From: an uncultured Lachnospira sp.
Lineage (GTDB): Bacteria; Bacillota; Clostridia; Lachnospirales; Lachnospiraceae
Length of the DNA stretch: 57,394 nucleotides
Assembly: GCA_910587485.1 (NCBI GenBank)
Contig: CAJUKN010000007.1
Location: 1 to 57,394, forward strand
Direction: 5' to 3'
The notes beneath the pieces were generated by a model, which worked only from the letters and a program-made list of their open reading frames with translations, searched no databases and was not told where the DNA came from. Positions 1 through 8,132 of the stretch are shown one piece after another. Each line of letters begins with the position of its first letter. Position 1 is the first letter of the stretch. The translations under genes were made by a program, and so were the position numbers.

Positions 1-27
1 TATCACAGGCTTATAGCCGCAGAGCAA

Positions 28-48
28 ACCACCAGCTAAGCTGGTGGT
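28..48 (-). terminator. perfect 9-bp hairpin downstream of the AIM24 gene
   Basis: A 9-bp perfect inverted repeat (ACCACCAGC/GCTGGTGGT, 3-nt loop) lies just past the stop codon of the minus-strand AIM24 gene. On that strand it is followed by only a short TTTG, so it is a weak intrinsic terminator at best. It could also be the end of a mobile or REP-like element cut by the window edge. Confidence 0.45.
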
Positions 49-66
49 CCTGATTATCAAAATCCC

Positions 67-771
67 CTAATCGATTCCTACGCGAATACCACCCTTACGT
101 TCTGAAGGTTGAATCATTACAGTAACACCAGCATTTCCGTTCCATTCAAATTGATAGGATTCGCCAGATGCTTGACCAATAAAAGTTTTCCAAGACACAT
201 CAGCTTTTACTTGTGGGTCACAGTGACCGTTTCCTATCCAGCAAATAACGGCATCAGGGTCTGCGGAAATGGTCTCTCTGGAATGTACATTACTAAGTAC
301 AATTGGATTGCCATCCGATAGTACAGTAACATAAGCGTTTTGCCCTCTTCCGGTTAAAGTAGACGTTGCCAAGCCTTTTTGAGACAAAATACCAACACCA
401 ATAAATCGTACCCCATAATCACAGTCTTGGGTAAATGCTAAAATGTTTTCGGATTCTACGGAAATGGTTTCACCTTGTTCTAAATGATAGGTAACAACAT
501 GCTGTCCATAATTTGCATAATATGTAACAGAATCCCCATTTAGATGTACTTTCATAAGTGGGAGGTTTTCACCTGATATGCGTCTAGTTAATGAACCTAA
601 TAAAGCTTGACCGAAATTATTTTGTGGTCCTAAAAGAACCTTTTCAAATTTATAATTTTTCCCGCCCGGATTTTCGCCAGCAATAAAGGCTCCAGCCTTT
701 GTAAAAAGAACATCGTTACCTGTACATGTAACTTTTAGTGTTAATTCATTAATGGTTTCAAATTGTAACAT
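67..771 (-). CDS. AIM24 family protein
   Basis: A 234-residue protein of the AIM24 (formerly DUF124) family, small all-beta proteins widespread in bacteria with no settled biochemical role. Family-like features are the early LTLKVTCTGNDVLFTKAGAFIA segment type, a glycine-rich middle ending in LTRRISGE, and the late sequence IGVGILSQKGLATSTLTG. There is no signal peptide or membrane segment, so it is probably cytosolic. It lies 13 bp after the TerD-like gene on the same strand, so both should be co-transcribed from the promoter upstream of that gene. AIM24 and TerD proteins often neighbour each other in stress-related clusters; a shared role in envelope or metal stress is inference only. Confidence 0.85.
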   Translation of the reverse strand: MLQFETINELTLKVTCTGNDVLFTKAGAFIAGENPGGKNYKFEKVLLGPQNNFGQALLGSLTRRISGENLPLMKVHLNGDSVTYYANYGQHVVTYHLEQGETISVESENILAFTQDCDYGVRFIGVGILSQKGLATSTLTGRGQNAYVTVLSDGNPIVLSNVHSRETISADPDAVICWIGNGHCDPQVKADVSWKTFIGQASGESYQFEWNGNAGVTVMIQPSERKGGIRVGID

Positions 772-784
772 TTGTTTTCTCCTT

Positions 785-1591
785 TTATATCACTTGCACT
801 CCATATAGTTCACAAAGACCTGCTAAGTCACGTGCTACACCATTACCAATTGCACTAAATTTCCATTTTCCGTTATAAAGATATAATTCGCCAATCATCA
901 TGGAAATAACATTAGAATAGTATTCTGTCATCTTGAAACTGACAAGTTCAGTATTGTTTGAACAATCCATTATTCTAATATAGGCATCCTTAATCATACT
1001 GAAATTTAGTCTTTTTTTAAAAGCTTCATTAATTGTAAGAACAAATACTATTTTGGTCACAGACTTATTTAGTTTAGCCATATCAATTGATATGACTTCT
1101 CTGTCTTGAATAGAACTTTCACTGAAGATTGTACTATTATCTGGGCTTTGCGTTTGACCATAAAATACGAACCAACTATCTCCTAGCACTTTACCAGAAG
1201 CGTTAAGCATAAAAGCGGAAACATCAACATCACAATTATTATTTAACACATTCCAACCTATACATGCTTTTAATTTAACAGATGTAGTAATAGATAGAGG
1301 AACTTTTTGACCTTTTTGAATTTTATGAATTAATGGTGGAATAGATTTATTTGGTATTATTGGATTTTGAATACTTTGAGTTCTGTGCTGTATTGTGGGG
1401 TTCGTTGAACGAACTGTATCACTAGATAAATGTTGTTTAACATGATTTTGATTATTAACTTTTGTAGAAAAGCCTTTATTAATATTTGTTATATTATTTG
1501 ATGAACTGGGTCCTTGCACCTTGATTTGATTTATTGATATAACAGTATGTTTATTAAACGGAACTGTTGATTTCATAGGAACATGAATCAT
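785..1591 (-). CDS. TerD-family (tellurium resistance/stress) protein with long N-terminal linker
   Basis: A 268-residue protein. The C-terminal ~170 residues are a TerD-like fold, recognised by the acidic DVDVSAFML motif near residues 120-130 and the ending GNGVARDLAGLCELYGVQV. TerD domains bind calcium and occur in tellurite, stress and phage-defence clusters. The first ~95 residues are Asn/Ser/Gln/Lys-rich, probably disordered, and not part of the usual domain. The start is supported by GAGGAA 5 bases upstream of the ATG. A consensus-like promoter lies about 50 bp upstream, making this the first gene of a two-gene unit with the AIM24 gene. No terC or other ter genes are nearby, so true tellurite resistance is unlikely. 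Confidence 0.8.
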   Translation of the reverse strand: MIHVPMKSTVPFNKHTVISINQIKVQGPSSSNNITNINKGFSTKVNNQNHVKQHLSSDTVRSTNPTIQHRTQSIQNPIIPNKSIPPLIHKIQKGQKVPLSITTSVKLKACIGWNVLNNNCDVDVSAFMLNASGKVLGDSWFVFYGQTQSPDNSTIFSESSIQDREVISIDMAKLNKSVTKIVFVLTINEAFKKRLNFSMIKDAYIRIMDCSNNTELVSFKMTEYYSNVISMMIGELYLYNGKWKFSAIGNGVARDLAGLCELYGVQVI

Positions 1592-1637
1592 TTTTATTTC
1601 CTCTTTTTGCCAAGTCTATTGTCTATTATTTTTTATA

Positions 1638-1666
1638 ATATTACTTGAAATAGTTTGGGATGTCAA
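1638..1666 (-). promoter_or_regulatory. sigma-A-type promoter for the TerD/AIM24 unit
   Basis: On the minus strand TTGACA is followed after exactly 17 bp by TAATAT, about 50 bp upstream of the TerD-family start codon. No other strong promoter is visible between the two divergent genes on this strand. Confidence 0.7.
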
Positions 1667-1799
1667 TTAATTTGAAGGGTTAGAATAAACCCCAAATATC
1701 TTGTTTGAAATTTTTGTAAAATTTTATGATAAATAAGTATTTAAAAATGTTTTAATGAGTTTTGAATATATATTCATTTTAAAAATTTTCAAAAAAAAG

Positions 1800-1828
1800 T
1801 TGCAATATGCTGCATAGTGTGATACTAT
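1800..1828 (+). promoter_or_regulatory. extended -10 promoter of asd
   Basis: TTGCAA, a 17-bp spacer and TACTAT, with a TG dinucleotide one base before the -10 (extended -10). Transcription would start near 1835 and leave a ~70-nt leader. I saw no lysine riboswitch or T-box features in that leader. The AT-rich stretch 1592-1907 between asd and the TerD gene otherwise holds only the divergent promoter. Confidence 0.65.
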
Positions 1829-1907
1829 CACTAAAAACAAAAAAGACAGATGTCCGCCCTGCAAAGACATTTGAAGAAAGACAAATTTTTATTAGAGGAG
1901 AAAAGAT

Positions 1908-2996
1908 ATGAGTGAGAAGTTAAGAGTTGGTATACTTGGCGGTACAGGTATGGTAGGACAGCGTTTTATTACGCTGCTTGAAAATCATCCTTGGTTTGAG
2001 GTTGTTTTAGTTGCGGCAAGCACTAATTCAGCAGGCAAGCTTTATGAGGAGGCAGTAGAAGGTCGTTGGAAGATGACAACGCCAATGCCTGAATTTGTAA
2101 AAAAAATGACTGTTTATGATATAGATAAGGATTTTGATAAGATAGTAGCTGAAGTGGATTTTGTATTTTGTGCAGTCAATATGCCTAAAGACGAAATTAA
2201 AGCATTGGAAGAACGCTATGCCAAAGCAGAACTGCCAGTTGTTTCTAACAATAGCGCACATCGTTGGACACCAGATGTTCCAATGATTTTGCCAGAAGTT
2301 AATGCCAGTCATTTAGACGTAATCGAATATCAAAAGAAAAGACTTGGCACAACGAGAGGTTTTATATGTGTTAAACCAAATTGTTCTATTCAAAGCTATG
2401 CTCCTGCACTTACAGCGTTAAGAGAGTTTGAGCCAAAGTTAGTGGTGGCAACAACATATCAGGCTATTTCAGGTGCTGGCAAGACATTTGAACAGTGGCC
2501 TGAGATGGTAGGAAATATTATTCCATACATTGGTGGAGAAGAAGAAAAAAGTGAAAAAGAGCCTCTTAGAATATGGGGTAAAGTTGAGAATGGACAGATA
2601 GTTCCAGCTACAGAGCCAATTATTACATGTCAATGTATCCGTGTTCCTGTTCTTGATGGGCATACAGCAGCCGTATTTGTTAATTTTGGCAAAAAACCAA
2701 CAGAGGAACAAATTATTGAAAAGTTAAAGAATTTTAGAGGAGAGCCACAAGAACTAAATTTGCCTAGCGCACCAAAACAATTTATACAATATTGTGAAGA
2801 AGATAATCGTCCACAGGTTACATTGGATGTAAATTATGAAAATGGTATGGGCGTTTCAATCGGACGCGTAAGGAAAGATTCTGTGTTTGATTACAAGTTT
2901 ATTGGTCTTTCACATAATACGTTAAGAGGCGCAGCAGGAGGCGCGCTTTTGTGTGCAGAGCTTCTTAAGGCAAAGGGATTTATTACAAAAAAGTAA
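1908..2996 (+). CDS. asd: aspartate-semialdehyde dehydrogenase
   Basis: NADPH-dependent reductive dephosphorylation of aspartyl phosphate to aspartate semialdehyde, a shared step to lysine/diaminopimelate, threonine and methionine. The 362-residue length and the N-terminal GILGGTGMVGQRF nucleotide-binding loop (residues 8-20) point to the long archaeal/fungal-type branch of the family. The catalytic cysteine is C159 in VKPNCSIQ, and GAGKTFEQWPE matches the substrate-binding region. The ATG follows an AGAGGAG ribosome site. The gene stands alone with its own promoter and a hairpin beyond it. Confidence 0.95.
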   Translation: MSEKLRVGILGGTGMVGQRFITLLENHPWFEVVLVAASTNSAGKLYEEAVEGRWKMTTPMPEFVKKMTVYDIDKDFDKIVAEVDFVFCAVNMPKDEIKALEERYAKAELPVVSNNSAHRWTPDVPMILPEVNASHLDVIEYQKKRLGTTRGFICVKPNCSIQSYAPALTALREFEPKLVVATTYQAISGAGKTFEQWPEMVGNIIPYIGGEEEKSEKEPLRIWGKVENGQIVPATEPIITCQCIRVPVLDGHTAAVFVNFGKKPTEEQIIEKLKNFRGEPQELNLPSAPKQFIQYCEEDNRPQVTLDVNYENGMGVSIGRVRKDSVFDYKFIGLSHNTLRGAAGGALLCAELLKAKGFITKK

Positions 2997-3090
2997 TTTT
3001 TTTTCAGACTATGGAAGGTATGTATTTGATTTTTCTTCTGTATAAGTTTTCAAAAGAACATTAATTTTATAATAAAAAAATAGTTTTATA

Positions 3091-3140
3091 GTAAAAATGC
3101 AAGTCCGATTTCTTGTTCTTGGAATCAGACTTGCATTTAC
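3091..3140 (+). terminator. hairpin downstream of asd
   Basis: A long inverted repeat (GCAAGTC...GATT with AATC...GACTTGC, extended by flanking A/T pairs and one mismatch) ~95 bp after the asd stop. It is followed by TTTACTATAT rather than a clean T-run, so it is a plausible but not ideal intrinsic terminator. Confidence 0.5.
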
Positions 3141-3187
3141 TATATATTTATTATAAAATGAACTGATTGTTGAAAGTTTTAATAAAT

Positions 3188-3281
3188 ACTTTGTATTTGT
3201 GTGTTGTTTGATGCAAAGTTCTAAAAAATAAGTTTTGAATAAACCATTTTTATATAAAAACAACGCAGAAATGAGGATAAT
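3188..3281 (+). promoter_or_regulatory. structured leader of yfbR: hairpin whose loop pairs next to the ribosome site
   Basis: A 9-bp hairpin (ACTTTGTAT/ATGCAAAGT, one G-U) has a 14-nt loop. Loop bases 3200-3209 (TGTGTTGTTT) can form 10 continuous pairs, one of them U-G, with AAACAACGCA at 3259-3268. That segment ends just before the AAATGAGGA ribosome site. The same hairpin type with changed but still complementary bases precedes the chemoreceptor gene (46543-46607), and a degraded copy lies at 13457-13487. It looks like a pseudoknot or a switch; function unknown. Confidence 0.5.
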
Positions 3282-3869
3282 GTGAAAACCAACCATTTTT
3301 ATGCTATGTTATCTCGTATGAAATATATTAATAGATGGGGACTTATGCGCAATACAAGAGAGGAAAATATTAGTGAACATAGCCTTGAAGTTGCCTTTAT
3401 TGCACATGCTTTTGGCATTATTAATAATGAAATATATGGTGGGGACATATGTCCAGAGCGGTTGGCAATTCTTGGCATGTACCATGATGTGACAGAAATT
3501 ATAACAGGTGATATGCCAACACCAGTTAAATATTATAGTTCTGTTATTAGGAATGCTTATGCAGAAGTTGAACATGTTGCAAAAGATGAACTTCTTACAG
3601 GGCTACCACAGGTGATGCAAAAGTATTATGACAAAGTTCTTTTAGAGACAAAAGAGGAAGAATGTTTATGGAAATATGTCAAAGCGGCGGATAAAATGTC
3701 TGCATTGATAAAATGTATTGAAGAAGAACAGATGGGAAATAGGGATTTTTTAGATGCAAAAGACACGATTGAAAAAACATTAAAGGATATGAATTTGCCA
3801 GAAGTTAATTATTTCATAAGTGAATTTTTACCAGCATACAAATTAACATTAGACAAATCTAGTAAATGA
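3282..3869 (+). CDS. yfbR: YfbR-type 5'-deoxynucleotidase (HD domain)
   Basis: A 195-residue HD-superfamily phosphohydrolase of the YfbR type, which dephosphorylates deoxyribonucleoside 5'-monophosphates. Diagnostic features are NTREENISEHSLEVAFIAH near the N-terminus (first metal-ligand His), MYHDVTEIITGDMPTPVKYY (the HD pair plus the family's TGD-x-PTPVK stretch), and a later KAADKMSALIKC (distal Asp). The start is GTG: a GAGGA ribosome site sits at normal distance, and the overlapping ATG is followed at once by a stop. It is a single gene between asd and topB with an unusual leader. Confidence 0.88.
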   Translation: MKTNHFYAMLSRMKYINRWGLMRNTREENISEHSLEVAFIAHAFGIINNEIYGGDICPERLAILGMYHDVTEIITGDMPTPVKYYSSVIRNAYAEVEHVAKDELLTGLPQVMQKYYDKVLLETKEEECLWKYVKAADKMSALIKCIEEEQMGNRDFLDAKDTIEKTLKDMNLPEVNYFISEFLPAYKLTLDKSSK

Positions 3870-3986
3870 TTGGATTGATATATAATGTAAAATATTTTTT
3901 GCTTTATAAAAAATTGCCATATTGGATACATATTAACCTGTTATAAGGAATTTTTGACTTTGCAGGAAAGGAGCTTCCTTGAGATT

Positions 3987-6002
3987 ATGAAAAAGTCCGT
4001 ATTTATAGCTGAAAAGCCAAGTGTTGCCCAAGAATTTGCCAAAGCATTACATATTCATTTTACAAAAAAAGATGGCTATCTTGAAGCTGATAACACCATT
4101 GTAACGTGGTGTGTGGGACATCTTGTTACAATGAGTTATCCAGAGAAATATGATGAAAAATATAAAAGATGGAGTTTTGATATGCTCCCTTTTTTGCCGC
4201 AGGATTTTTTATATGAAGTGATACCATCTGTAAAAAAGCAGTTTGATATTGTAAAAAAAATCTTGACAAGCAAAGATGTGGAAACAATATATGTATGTAC
4301 GGACTCCGGTCGTGAAGGAGAATATATATACAGACTTGTAAAACAGATGGCAGGCGTTGAAGGAAAAGTTGAAAAGCGTGTTTGGATTGATTCACAAACA
4401 GAAGAAGAAATTGTAAAGGGAATTGAAAATGCAAAATTATTATCTGAGTATGATAGTTTAAGTGAGGCAGCATATTTAAGAGCAAAAGAAGACTATCTGA
4501 TGGGCATTAATTTTTCCAGAGCATTAACTTTAAAATATGGAAGAAATATATCCAATTATTTAAAAACAGATAGAACAGTTATTTCTGTGGGAAGAGTGAT
4601 GACATGTGTACTGGGAATGGTTGTTAAAAGAGAGCGGGAAATAAGAGCATTTGTAAAAACGCCATTTTTTAAGATAATGACAAATGTTCGTCTTACTTTA
4701 GAAGAACACGAAGAAGAAACCAAACAATCTTCTCAATTTGAGGCTGAATGGAGAGTTTCTCCTAAAAGCAGATATTATAAGACACCATTTTTATATAAAG
4801 ATAATGGTTTTAAAGATAAGCAAAAAGCGCAGGAATTGGTAGACTTTATGTCTGAAACTTTGCCTGAACAAGGAATCATTGAGGCAATAGAAAGAAAAAA
4901 AGAAACCAAAAATCCACCTTTATTATACAATCTTGCAGAATTACAAAATGATTGTTCCAAACTGTTTAAAATTAGCCCTGATGAAACATTGACAATTGTT
5001 CAAGAATTATATGAAAAAAAGTTAGTGACATACCCAAGAACCGATGCAAGAGTTGTATCAAGTGCAGTGTGTAAAGAAATTTATAAAAATATTAGCGGTT
5101 TAAAAAATTATATGCCAACGACTACATTTGTTGCAGAGATTTTAGAACAAAAAAAGTATACATCGCTTGCAAAGACCAGATATTGTGATGACAAGAAAAT
5201 AACAGACCATTATGCAATTATTCCGACAGGACAAGGATTAAATTCTTTAAATAGTATTTCTTCAACTTCGGCAAAGGTATATGAGATTATTGTAAGACGA
5301 TTTCTTAGCATATTTTATTCAGCTACTATATATAATAAAGTTGCTGTTACGATTGTTTGTAAAAATGAAATTTTTGCTGCATCCTTTAAAATGCTTGTTG
5401 ATGAAGGATATCTTAAAGTTACACAAAATTCATTTGCAAGACAGCAAGAAGATAATAAAATAAATACAGTAGTAAATCTTTCTTTGATGGAACAGTTAAA
5501 AAAATGCAAAAAAAATGATGTGGTTCATCTGATGGATTTTTATATCAAAGAAGGAGAGACATCGCCTCCAAAAAGATATAATTCAGGTTCAATTATACTT
5601 GCTATGGAAAATGCTGGACAGCTTATAGAAGATGAGGAGTTGCGCGCTCAAATAAAAGGAAGTGGTATAGGAACAAGTGCGACAAGGGCAGATATCTTGA
5701 AAAAGTTGAATCGAATAGAGTATATGTATACAAATAAAAAAACACAGATAATAACACCAACTAAACTTGGAGAAATTGTATATGATGTTGTTGCAAAGTC
5801 AATTTATCATTTGCTCAATCCAGAATTAACAGCAAGTTGGGAAAAGGGATTAACTTATGTGGCACAAGGTACGATTACAGCAAAGGAATACCTTGATAAG
5901 TTAGAAGGTTTTGTTGAAAGAAGAACGATTCAAGTAAAAAATTTGAATAATCAAACAGAACTGATTAGTTTGTTTGATGAATCTTCTAAAAATTATAAAT
6001 AA
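3987..6002 (+). CDS. topB: DNA topoisomerase III (type IA)
   Basis: ATP-independent type IA topoisomerase that passes single strands and decatenates replication intermediates. The TOPRIM domain begins at KKSVFIAEKPSVAQEF and carries CTDSGREGE (its acidic metal site); the active-site tyrosine lies in VTYPRTDAR, ~350 residues from the start. No C-terminal zinc ribbons are present, as is usual for short ~670-residue TopB forms. The ATG is chosen because family members begin M-K-x-x-x-IAEKPS. An in-frame TTG 33 bases upstream is possible: it has AAGGAA only 4 bases before it, whereas AAAGGAG precedes the ATG at a long 13-base spacing. I see no conjugative genes nearby, so this looks chromosomal. 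Confidence 0.92.
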   Translation: MKKSVFIAEKPSVAQEFAKALHIHFTKKDGYLEADNTIVTWCVGHLVTMSYPEKYDEKYKRWSFDMLPFLPQDFLYEVIPSVKKQFDIVKKILTSKDVETIYVCTDSGREGEYIYRLVKQMAGVEGKVEKRVWIDSQTEEEIVKGIENAKLLSEYDSLSEAAYLRAKEDYLMGINFSRALTLKYGRNISNYLKTDRTVISVGRVMTCVLGMVVKREREIRAFVKTPFFKIMTNVRLTLEEHEEETKQSSQFEAEWRVSPKSRYYKTPFLYKDNGFKDKQKAQELVDFMSETLPEQGIIEAIERKKETKNPPLLYNLAELQNDCSKLFKISPDETLTIVQELYEKKLVTYPRTDARVVSSAVCKEIYKNISGLKNYMPTTTFVAEILEQKKYTSLAKTRYCDDKKITDHYAIIPTGQGLNSLNSISSTSAKVYEIIVRRFLSIFYSATIYNKVAVTIVCKNEIFAASFKMLVDEGYLKVTQNSFARQQEDNKINTVVNLSLMEQLKKCKKNDVVHLMDFYIKEGETSPPKRYNSGSIILAMENAGQLIEDEELRAQIKGSGIGTSATRADILKKLNRIEYMYTNKKTQIITPTKLGEIVYDVVAKSIYHLLNPELTASWEKGLTYVAQGTITAKEYLDKLEGFVERRTIQVKNLNNQTELISLFDESSKNYK

Positions 6003-6013
6003 TAGAGTGATTA

Positions 6014-6119
6014 CTGTGAAAAATTGCATGGATATGATGATTTTTCACAGGGCTATTTGTGCCGAGAACGTCACAAATAAAGCTTTGAACAAGATACGTT
6101 CTCGGAATGGAGGATTTTT
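6014..6119 (+). promoter_or_regulatory. structured glmS leader with loop complementary to the pre-SD segment
   Basis: Two structures follow the topB stop. First is an 11-bp hairpin (CTGTGAAAAAT/ATTTTTCACAG). Second is an 8-bp hairpin, TATTTGTG (6054-6061)/CACAAATA (6072-6079), whose whole 10-nt loop CCGAGAACGT is the perfect reverse complement of ACGTTCTCGG at 6096-6105. That segment ends 3 nt before the GGAGG of glmS. The loop and partner could form a pseudoknot. The same stem with a different loop and matching partner precedes the PilZ gene. It does not resemble the glmS self-cleaving ribozyme, whose conserved core I could not find. Confidence 0.6.
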
Positions 6120-7940
6120 ATGTGTGGAATAGTTGGATATATTGGTGACAGAGATTGTACAAATGTATTAATTGATGCGTTAGAAAAACTAGAGTATAGA
6201 GGATACGATTCGGCAGGTATTGCTGTTATGGGAAATGGTGTTATCAATGTTGCCAAATGTAAAGGAAGACTTGCGAATTTAGTAGAAAAGATGGAAAATG
6301 AGGGGCGACCTTCTGGCAATATGGGGATAGGTCATACAAGATGGGCTACACATGGAGAACCATCAGATATTAATTCACATCCACATGGGAATAGACGAGT
6401 AACCATTGTACACAATGGAATTATTGAAAATTATAGGCAGATAAAGGAATTTCTTATAAGTGAGGGATATAGTTTTGTCAGTGAAACCGATACAGAAACC
6501 GTTGCTAAATTGTTAGATTATCACTATTCAGGAAATCCAGTTGATACCATTATTAAAGTATTATCTGAAATAAAAGGTTCTTATGCGTTAGGGGTTATTT
6601 TTAGGGATTTTCCAAACACAATCTATGCTGTGCGAAAAGATAGTCCTTTGATTGTTGGAAAGGGAGAACATGAAAATTTTATTGCTTCTGATGTTCCCGC
6701 TATTATGAAATATACAAGAAATTATTATTTACTTGAACAAAACGAAATTGCAGTTATTAAAAAAGAGAGTGTAACATTTTATAATACCCATAAAGAAAAA
6801 ATTTCTAAAGAAATTCATGTTGCTGATTGGGATGTAGATGCGGCTGAAAAAGGTGGATATGAGCATTTTATGCTCAAGGAAATTCACGAGCAGCCTACAG
6901 CCGTAAAAACCACAATTATGCCTAGAATCCAAAATTCTATGCCTGATTTTTCGGCTGAAGGGTTTGATACAAAACGCTTAAGTTCGTACAAAAAAATATT
7001 TATTGTTGCTTGTGGAACGGCAATGCACGCTGGTTTGGTTGGAAAGTATGTGATTGAAAAATTGGCTAGAGTTCCTGTAATTGTTGATATTGCATCCGAA
7101 TTTCGATATAGAGAGCCGCTTATTGGTGAAGGTGACCTTATAATTGTTATTTCACAGTCTGGTGAAACAGCAGATACAAAAGCAGCATTGGAGTTGGCTA
7201 AGAAAAATAATGCAGATACGATGGCGATTGTCAATGTAAAAGGGTCATCCATTGCAAGGGATGCGGATATGGTAATATACACACATGCAGGTCCAGAAAT
7301 ATCGGTTGCTTCAACGAAGGCTTATATGGTGCAAGTTTCTGTTATGTATTTGATTGCATTTGAGCTTGCATTGGGAAATGATACAATAACAAAAGAACAA
7401 TGTGTAGTGTATACAAAAGAATTGAAGGAAATTCCAGATATTATTGAACAGTCCATTGCTTTAGAAAATAAATGTCAATTTGTCGCTTCAAAATTGCTGA
7501 ATGCAGAAAGTCTGCTGTATATAGGAAGAGGGCTTGATTATGCCTTAAGTATGGAGGGTTCTCTAAAGTTAAAGGAGATATCCTATATTCACTCTGAATC
7601 CTATGCAGCAGGAGAGTTAAAACATGGTACGATTTCATTAATTACAGAAGGAATGCCTGTGATTGCTGTTGTTACACAAGATGATTTGGAAGAAAAGACC
7701 ATTAGTAATATTAAAGAAGTGAAATCAAGAGGGGCAATGGTTATCTTGGTATGTGGAAAAGACGTACAAATGGAAGATGAAATTGCCGATTATATCATTC
7801 GATTGCCTAAAGCAGATAAGTTACTTATGCCAATGGTTGCGGCAGTTCCTTTGCAGCTTATTGCTTACTATGCGGCAGTACTTAAAGGAAATGATGTTGA
7901 TAAGCCAAGAAATTTGGCAAAATCGGTTACTGTGGAGTAA
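6120..7940 (+). CDS. glmS: glutamine-fructose-6-phosphate aminotransferase (isomerizing)
   Basis: Makes glucosamine-6-phosphate from fructose-6-phosphate and glutamine, the entry step to peptidoglycan and amino-sugar synthesis. At 606 residues it is the usual length. The N-terminal class II glutaminase starts MCGIVGYIG, with Cys2 becoming the nucleophile after Met removal, then GIGHTRWATHGEP. Two sugar-isomerase (SIS) domains follow, with CGTAMHAG, SQSGETADT and the C-terminal DKPRNLAKSVTVE. The ATG sits 6 bases after GGAGG. The next gene is a sugar-nucleotide-enzyme-like protein, so amino-sugar supply is a plausible shared theme. Confidence 0.97.
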   Translation: MCGIVGYIGDRDCTNVLIDALEKLEYRGYDSAGIAVMGNGVINVAKCKGRLANLVEKMENEGRPSGNMGIGHTRWATHGEPSDINSHPHGNRRVTIVHNGIIENYRQIKEFLISEGYSFVSETDTETVAKLLDYHYSGNPVDTIIKVLSEIKGSYALGVIFRDFPNTIYAVRKDSPLIVGKGEHENFIASDVPAIMKYTRNYYLLEQNEIAVIKKESVTFYNTHKEKISKEIHVADWDVDAAEKGGYEHFMLKEIHEQPTAVKTTIMPRIQNSMPDFSAEGFDTKRLSSYKKIFIVACGTAMHAGLVGKYVIEKLARVPVIVDIASEFRYREPLIGEGDLIIVISQSGETADTKAALELAKKNNADTMAIVNVKGSSIARDADMVIYTHAGPEISVASTKAYMVQVSVMYLIAFELALGNDTITKEQCVVYTKELKEIPDIIEQSIALENKCQFVASKLLNAESLLYIGRGLDYALSMEGSLKLKEISYIHSESYAAGELKHGTISLITEGMPVIAVVTQDDLEEKTISNIKEVKSRGAMVILVCGKDVQMEDEIADYIIRLPKADKLLMPMVAAVPLQLIAYYAAVLKGNDVDKPRNLAKSVTVE

Positions 7941-7999
7941 TCGTAGAATGGAAAATAAAGTTGTATATATGCAGAAATAACAATAGAGAAGACTTAGAC

Positions 8000-8064
8000 T
8001 TGCCTGCTGAGGTTATAAGTAAGCAGCGTAGCGGATTGCGAATATCCGCTTTGACAGCAGGCAA
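8000..8064 (+). repeat. dispersed hairpin repeat, module B (copy 1)
   Basis: A nested palindrome: outer 10-bp stem TTGCCTGCTG/CAGCAGGCAA and inner 7-bp stem AGCGGAT/ATCCGCT around TGCGAAT. The strand between them, GGTTATAAGTAAGCAGCG, is shared with copies near 21320, 28890, 35170 and 37475. It is followed by an A/T stretch and could end glmS transcripts. The rest of 7941-8132 holds nothing I recognise except the next gene's AUGGAGG ribosome site. Confidence 0.7.
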
Positions 8065-8132
8065 TTAAAAAATTGTCGCACGAAGGAATAAATATCTGCT
8101 TCCCCAAATTAGTCATAGCATGGAGGTAAAAC

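Noticed and set aside
109..321. Plus-strand open frame inside the AIM24 gene
   Set aside because: Lies wholly in the antisense of a conserved coding sequence, with no ribosome site or recognisable domain.
6003..6119. glmS self-cleaving ribozyme
   Set aside because: The conserved AGCGCC-type core and cleavage-site context are absent and the interval is too short; the structures present are different.
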